Origin: Glandiceps talaboti
Taxonomy: Eukaryota > Hemichordata > Enteropneusta > Spengelidae
Direction: 5' to 3'
Assembly (NCBI RefSeq): GCF_964340395.1
Contig: NC_135561.1
Coordinates: 8,443,732 to 8,456,231, forward strand
DNA: 12,500 bases
The position numbers were made by a program, and so were the translations under genes. Of this stretch, positions 8,904 through 12,500 are shown piece after piece (positions within the stretch are counted from its first letter, which is position 1; each line of letters opens with the position of its first letter). The notes below the pieces were generated by a model. It was given only the letters and a program-made list of their open reading frames with translations, was not told the origin of the DNA and made no database searches.

Positions 8904-10332
8904 ATCGACTGCATTTAGCCATAGCTTGAAGCAAAAGAAGTGACATTCGTGAACTCTGCTCTGTCAATCTGACAATCCCGAATCAGAATACATTTTGGAT
9001 TATGTTCCGAAAACAGCAAATCCACAATATGTTGGCTGAACGTCGAGTAAACGAAATGGCCAGACATGAAAATAGTTTGTATGTCATATAACATGATTCC
9101 GACAAAGTATCCCTAGTCAGATTACCTGTAGTTTATTACCCCTTGCAGAACAGACGAGATAAGAAAATTAATTTAGTCGCCAAGCGCTTTGATACACCGT
9201 ATTCCATTGTATTATTCACTGTCAGATGATGCCAACTCGTCACGTGACATTCTAATACTGTAGCGTAATTAACTTCACTAAAATAGTAGAAATTTGACTT
9301 ATTGCGCGATATTATCCTATTTATTCCTACTGTTCTATGTTGTAATTGGAGGAGTAGACATTGGAATTCACTTTCCGAAAGCTTGATACATTTTATTGAC
9401 ATCATTGATTGATAAAGAAACCGTTTGTTAGATTTCCAAATCTAGCCGTTTATTGTTGTTTCTGTATGATTTTTACCATAACTACACGGTTCTTTGTTTT
9501 TCAACTCAACTGTTGAATACTTCTTCATTTGCATGACCAATTATCCTGTCGGTATAAATTATCTCCTATTTTTTCACTTTGTAACATTTAAAAGAATAGT
9601 GTGGATAAGTCAAATGTCCAATTAGGTACAGCTACTTTAAAAGTGGTGGCAATTTAAAAAGTAAGTGAATTCAATTAAATAGCTCAGTCGGAAGATGGAA
9701 AGGAAATTAACTAAGTGTTTTTTTCTAGCGTTTGAAATTGTTCTGAGTGTCAATTGTGAGGGGAGTTACCTGTGATATTTTCGTTTTCAAATATATTTCC
9801 TCAATTTAGATGGTAAGGGGCCTTCTCTATAAGAACATAAATTCACCATAGGGCTTGTATTTTTAGAATCTCTATTTGTTGTAACCATTAGGGAAGAACT
9901 TCATACGAATACTCTGTATTTTTTAATGATAACCAACAAAAAGATGAATGACTTGTGCCATTTTCCACAGAAAATAACACCACGTGGTTGTTTCAATTCA
10001 TACAATACAAAAATTAATCACGATTGTGTTATAAAACAATTAGCATTACTAGTTTGGAAATTATATGATGTAATATTCGGTATATATTTTGAAGAAAATG
10101 AATGCCGATGATGAACCTTGGCATATGAGCAAGCCAGTGCTTCAAAAAACAAATACACAGCATAATATCATTGTACTGTGAGGTAGAACAAGCTGAAATG
10201 TGATATTAAAATTGTACAAGTAAATTTAATTACTGTGATTCATTATTCATGTTTCACTTACTGTATTTGATATTGCTGTTATGAAATTTGAGGATTAATA
10301 AGATGGCGTTAATATTTATGGCGAATATAAAG

Positions 10333-10397
10333 CCTTCTCGTATAGCTCACTTCAAGGTGGCAGCGGTGGGATTCTAACCCATGCCATCAAAATGGCA
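10333..10397 (-). repeat. Possible tRNA-derived SINE fragment
   Basis: On the minus strand GGTTAGAATCC (10379-10369) matches the pol III B-box consensus GGTTCGANTCC at all but one position, inside a T-arm-like ATGGGTTAGAATCCCAC. Just upstream TGCCAT and ATGGCA (10397-10382) form a 6-bp stem. No A box at the right spacing and no complete cloverleaf is visible, so this is not a functional tRNA gene. It may be a degraded SINE head or chance similarity. Confidence 0.35.
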
Positions 10398-10468
10398 GGT
10401 CAATAGGTGAAATGACATAGAAATATACTAATCATGACATGACTGACAGATGAAATCAAAGTGAACGT

Positions 10469-10508
10469 ATTACATAGGGATATTAATATCCGGCTTCCCC
10501 TGTGTAAT
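10469..10508. repeat. Inverted repeat with a palindromic core
   Basis: ATTACATAGGG (10469-10479) pairs with CCCTGTGTAAT (10498-10508) at 10 of 11 positions. Partly overlapping it is the 14-bp perfect palindrome GGATATTAATATCC (10478-10491). It lies in the intron about 100 bases beyond the LDLa donor. No function can be read from it. Confidence 0.5.
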
Positions 10509-10611
10509 TACTGCGGCTCGATTGACAAGGTGAGATGAGAATATACTTATTAGGTAAGGATATTGGTGTAATGTTTCTCATGTGTAAGCTTAATCAGCAC
10601 TGCTAACTTAC

Positions 10612-10740
10612 TTTGTTGTGAGTCGCATATCGGTGGATCTTCATCTTTTCCATTGGGGCAATCTAGGTTACCATCACAAACCTTGCTACGATCAATGAAT
10701 GTAGAAGTTTGAAAATCGCATCTGAATCTGCAGACAGGAT
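10612..10740 (-). CDS. LDL-receptor class A module, single symmetric exon
   Basis: This 129-bp exon encodes one LDLa module: a small, disulphide-rich, Ca2+-binding extracellular fold used in ligand binding. The acceptor is GGTATTTTAG (AG at 10742-10741) and the donor GTAAGT (10611-10606); both junctions are phase 1, the usual layout of an exon-shuffled LDLa. After the split first codon there are 42 residues. Cys are at 3, 7, 21, 27 and 38, corresponding to C1, C2, C4, C5 and C6. The core CDGNLDC (21-27) with DE (32-33) keeps the acidic Ca2+ ligands (Asp22, Asp26, Asp32, Glu33). Phe14 sits where C3 is expected (F-I-x5-C instead of C-I-x5-C), so C1 lacks its usual partner, and the C1-C2 gap is shorter than normal. 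The exon is in phase with the TM exon at 8106 and is presumably the same gene; its upstream exons lie beyond the window or are unrecognised. Confidence 0.87.
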
Positions 10741-10950
10741 CTAAAATACCAATTGAATACACAACAAATATAGAGTGTTAACCAGCGTAGGTAATTTGGC
10801 TGAAAATGGTTCAAATACACAAGGAGAGATGAGTATAGAAATATACAGAGAAATTTGGATTCACAAGACATGTCATTTCGAAGGTGGCTCACATTAAAGA
10901 CAAAATAAACCACGATTTGGCGAAAGCTAAACAACAATGACAACAGTGAG

Positions 10951-10956
10951 AACAGC

Positions 10957-10990
<34 letters not shown>

Positions 10991-11030
10991 GCAGCAGCAA
11001 CAGCAACAACAACAACAACAACAACTACAA
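10951..11030. repeat. (CAA)n / (CAG)n trinucleotide microsatellite
   Basis: Mostly AAC/CAA units with an embedded CAG cluster at about 10990-11004. On the minus strand it reads TTG/TTC/CTG and creates an artefactual poly-leucine frame (11024-10692). Confidence 0.93.
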
Positions 11031-11989
11031 CTGCGACTATTTTGGTTCGAGTGTGCACATACAGCAAAGTGAACCTAGAGAATAAATCCCAAACATATGT
11101 GGTCTGTTAAATGTCCGCCATTCTACAGGCAGACAGGGTGATTTAGAATTACACGGTTATTATTTATGTGCAGTTATTACCGAGTTGCTATTTTGCGATC
11201 TTCTCGTGGAGTTATTAATTGTAAGAAATCTCTTCATGGTTCCATCTCTTAAAGAAGACGTTGATTTAATAAAAATAAGATACACCTCAGATGCGCCACC
11301 ATGCCAATGCTTCTATGTCCTCAGATTCAACTCAACATATCATGGCAGTGTTATTAATTCAGACGACATGAAAAATGTATGAGAGTATTTATCAAAATTG
11401 ATACGCTAATAAAAAGTGATTGTACATGCAAATCTGACCATTTTGCACATCATAATAGTGTACATTATGTATCTATGCTAATAGAATAGGAAATACTGTC
11501 GTGTTCGAGTTACATGTACATTTTGCTTGGAGGCAATGATCACAAGTAACATATGCTTGTCCATTATTAACCTTTTAAGATGTATTTTTCTTCTCCATTT
11601 TCAAGATTATCGTGGGAATAGTTTCTGTTTATTAAATAGCTTCGTGTCACCATAGTACAAATAATCACCGTATGTTATAGGATACATGATTAAAGAAAAT
11701 TCATTATCTCATAAAATAAATTTCAGCGATGTAGTTGTTTAGATATACAGACATGTAAAATGCTATCTATGCAGCTAATATTCCAAAAATAACATTCCAC
11801 AACACAAAATTGAACACATTGAAAAGATACACAGTACAAACGACTTACATGGAACATGTTAAGAATATTTTGAATTATAGATATCAAACTGTTCTACAGC
11901 TGATGTGTTCGCAGTTGATCTTTTTACGTCAATATCTTGTACACGCATATTATGCAATGACAATGTAAGTACACCTCGTCTGGACAGTT

Positions 11990-12001
11990 GGGGGGGGGGG
12001 G
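11990..12001. repeat. G12 homopolymer
   Basis: An uninterrupted run of twelve G. Its length is likely variable or error-prone in assembly. On the minus strand the C12 run precedes AACTGTCCAG, which resembles an acceptor, but no convincing exon follows. Confidence 0.9.
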
Positions 12002-12304
12002 TCATGTAAACCTAATTTGAATATAACATTTGAAACGTTGAGATAACTGTAGAGTAACCTTTAGAATTAGGCAAGGATTCAGTTTGATCGTTACAATTCT
12101 TTTAACAGGGCATTCTTTTCACATATTCTTTATGATTGTTTTTATAATCTGATACTCAAGTTATGTAACGTCTCCACTGACGTACCTATAAATCATTGTT
12201 TTAAATGCCAAAGTGGTAAAGTTATATCATATCATATGTTCCATTATGCAATTGATTCCTAAACTGATGGATACACTTCACGAGCTTGTTGCATGGCGGG
12301 GTGT

Positions 12305-12379
12305 CTGCTGACGTCAGCAGAGGGTATTTCTATATTTCTATTGACGCAATTTTAGGAAGAAACTCTACATTGACGCAGA
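12305..12379. promoter_or_regulatory. bZIP site cluster including an exact CRE-type Maf recognition element
   Basis: CTGCTGACGTCAGCAG (12305-12320) is a perfect 16-bp palindrome. Its inner 14 bases, TGCTGACGTCAGCA (12306-12319), are the CRE-type Maf recognition element as published, and its core TGACGTCA is the CREB/ATF site. Two related sites follow within 60 bases: TTGACGCAAT (12341-12350), like a C/EBP-ATF composite, and TTGACGCAGA (12370-12379). Three related sites in 75 bases suggest an enhancer or promoter element for large Maf, small Maf/CNC or CREB/ATF factors. Whether it serves the LDLa/TM gene or something outside the window is unknown. Confidence 0.5.
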
Positions 12380-12500
12380 ACACCAAATAGTGAAAGAATT
12401 TGGTCTGCTTACTTGTGAACATGGTGTCGTTAATGCGTTCTGAGCTAAAATTTATGTTATAGAACAACTCATATCATACGGTAACATCGAGGGTGGCCCG

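Larger units (their letters stand above)
8107..10611 (-). other. Probable 2.5-kb intron between the LDLa and TM exons
   Basis: It is bounded by donor GTAAGT (10611-10606) and acceptor TTTTTTCAG (8115-8107), both phase 1. No further convincing exon was found inside. The longest minus frame (9405-9136) has no domain and lacks coding character. Other contents are a bulged fold-back at 8844-8903, a tRNA-SINE-like scrap at 10333-10397 and a cruciform-like sequence at 10469-10508. Confidence 0.65.
10741..12500 (-). other. Upstream intron or 5' flank of the LDLa/TM gene
   Basis: The strong phase-1 acceptor at 10742-10741, with a branch-like GGTTAAC about 40 bases before it, shows that more exons lie upstream. 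None with CUB, LDLa or signal-peptide features is recognisable here on the minus strand. Contents are the CAA/CAG microsatellite, a G12 run and a bZIP-site cluster near the right edge. Confidence 0.55.

Noticed and set aside
9136-9405. 89-codon minus frame inside the receptor intron
   Set aside because: No domain, no good paired splice sites, and composition like the surrounding intron.
10692-11024. Minus frame with a long poly-leucine start
   Set aside because: It is the CAA/CAG microsatellite read in the leucine frame; its lower end runs into the LDLa exon out of frame. Not a signal peptide or a gene.
11185-11382. 65-codon plus-strand frame
   Set aside because: Begins at TTG; no recognised domain, and the acceptor-like GTGCAG upstream is weak. 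It cannot be excluded as an exon, but there is nothing to support it.
11859-12005. 49-codon minus frame following the C12 run and an acceptor-like TGTCCAG
   Set aside because: The pyrimidine tract is just the homopolymer; no domain or donor, and the frame starts in the homopolymer.

Overview
This looks like an intron-rich, AT-rich nuclear region from an invertebrate animal. A lophotrochozoan such as a mollusc, brachiopod or annelid is my best guess, but the taxon is an inference. The evidence is GT-AG introns with good polypyrimidine tracts, metazoan-only domains (a DEG/ENaC channel, an LDL-receptor class A module), microsatellites and a MITE-like element. There is no operon structure, no ribosome binding sites and no bacterial signal. 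All convincing coding sequence is on the minus strand and amounts to three exons, under 900 bases in total.

Reading along the minus strand, from high to low coordinates: (1) 12500-10741 is upstream or intronic DNA with a bZIP-site cluster containing an exact CRE-type Maf element (12305-12379), a G12 tract and a CAA/CAG microsatellite (10951-11030). (2) 10740-10612 is a 129-bp, phase 1-1 exon encoding one LDLa module. (3) 10611-8107 is a likely 2.5-kb intron with a tRNA-SINE-like scrap and some fold-back sequences. (4) 8106-7841 is a phase-matched terminal exon encoding a juxtamembrane linker, one transmembrane helix, a Cys4-Pro4 run and a short cytoplasmic tail ending in a class I PDZ-ligand pattern; its 3'UTR may end near an AATAAA at 7063-7058. 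(5) 7057-650 is a long non-coding stretch with a perfect 34-bp-stem hairpin (6282-6357), a GTT microsatellite, a MITE-like element with TTA target duplications (4194-4632), and two 49-bp direct repeats exactly 1500 bp apart. (6) 649-198 is the first coding exon of a DEG/ENaC sodium channel, whose ATG lies one base inside a strong 3' splice site; its downstream intron runs off the window.

The two genes lie head-to-tail. The upstream one looks like the C-terminal end of a single-pass LDLa receptor; LDLa just outside one membrane helix recalls NETO, LEV-10 and SOL-type auxiliary subunits of ligand-gated channels, but no CUB domain is visible here. The downstream one is an ion channel. A functional link is speculative. 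I found no clearly new multigene system. The most unusual items are the perfect hairpin, the direct repeats whose differences look protein-conserving, the intact Maf element, and the LDLa module that has lost its third cysteine.
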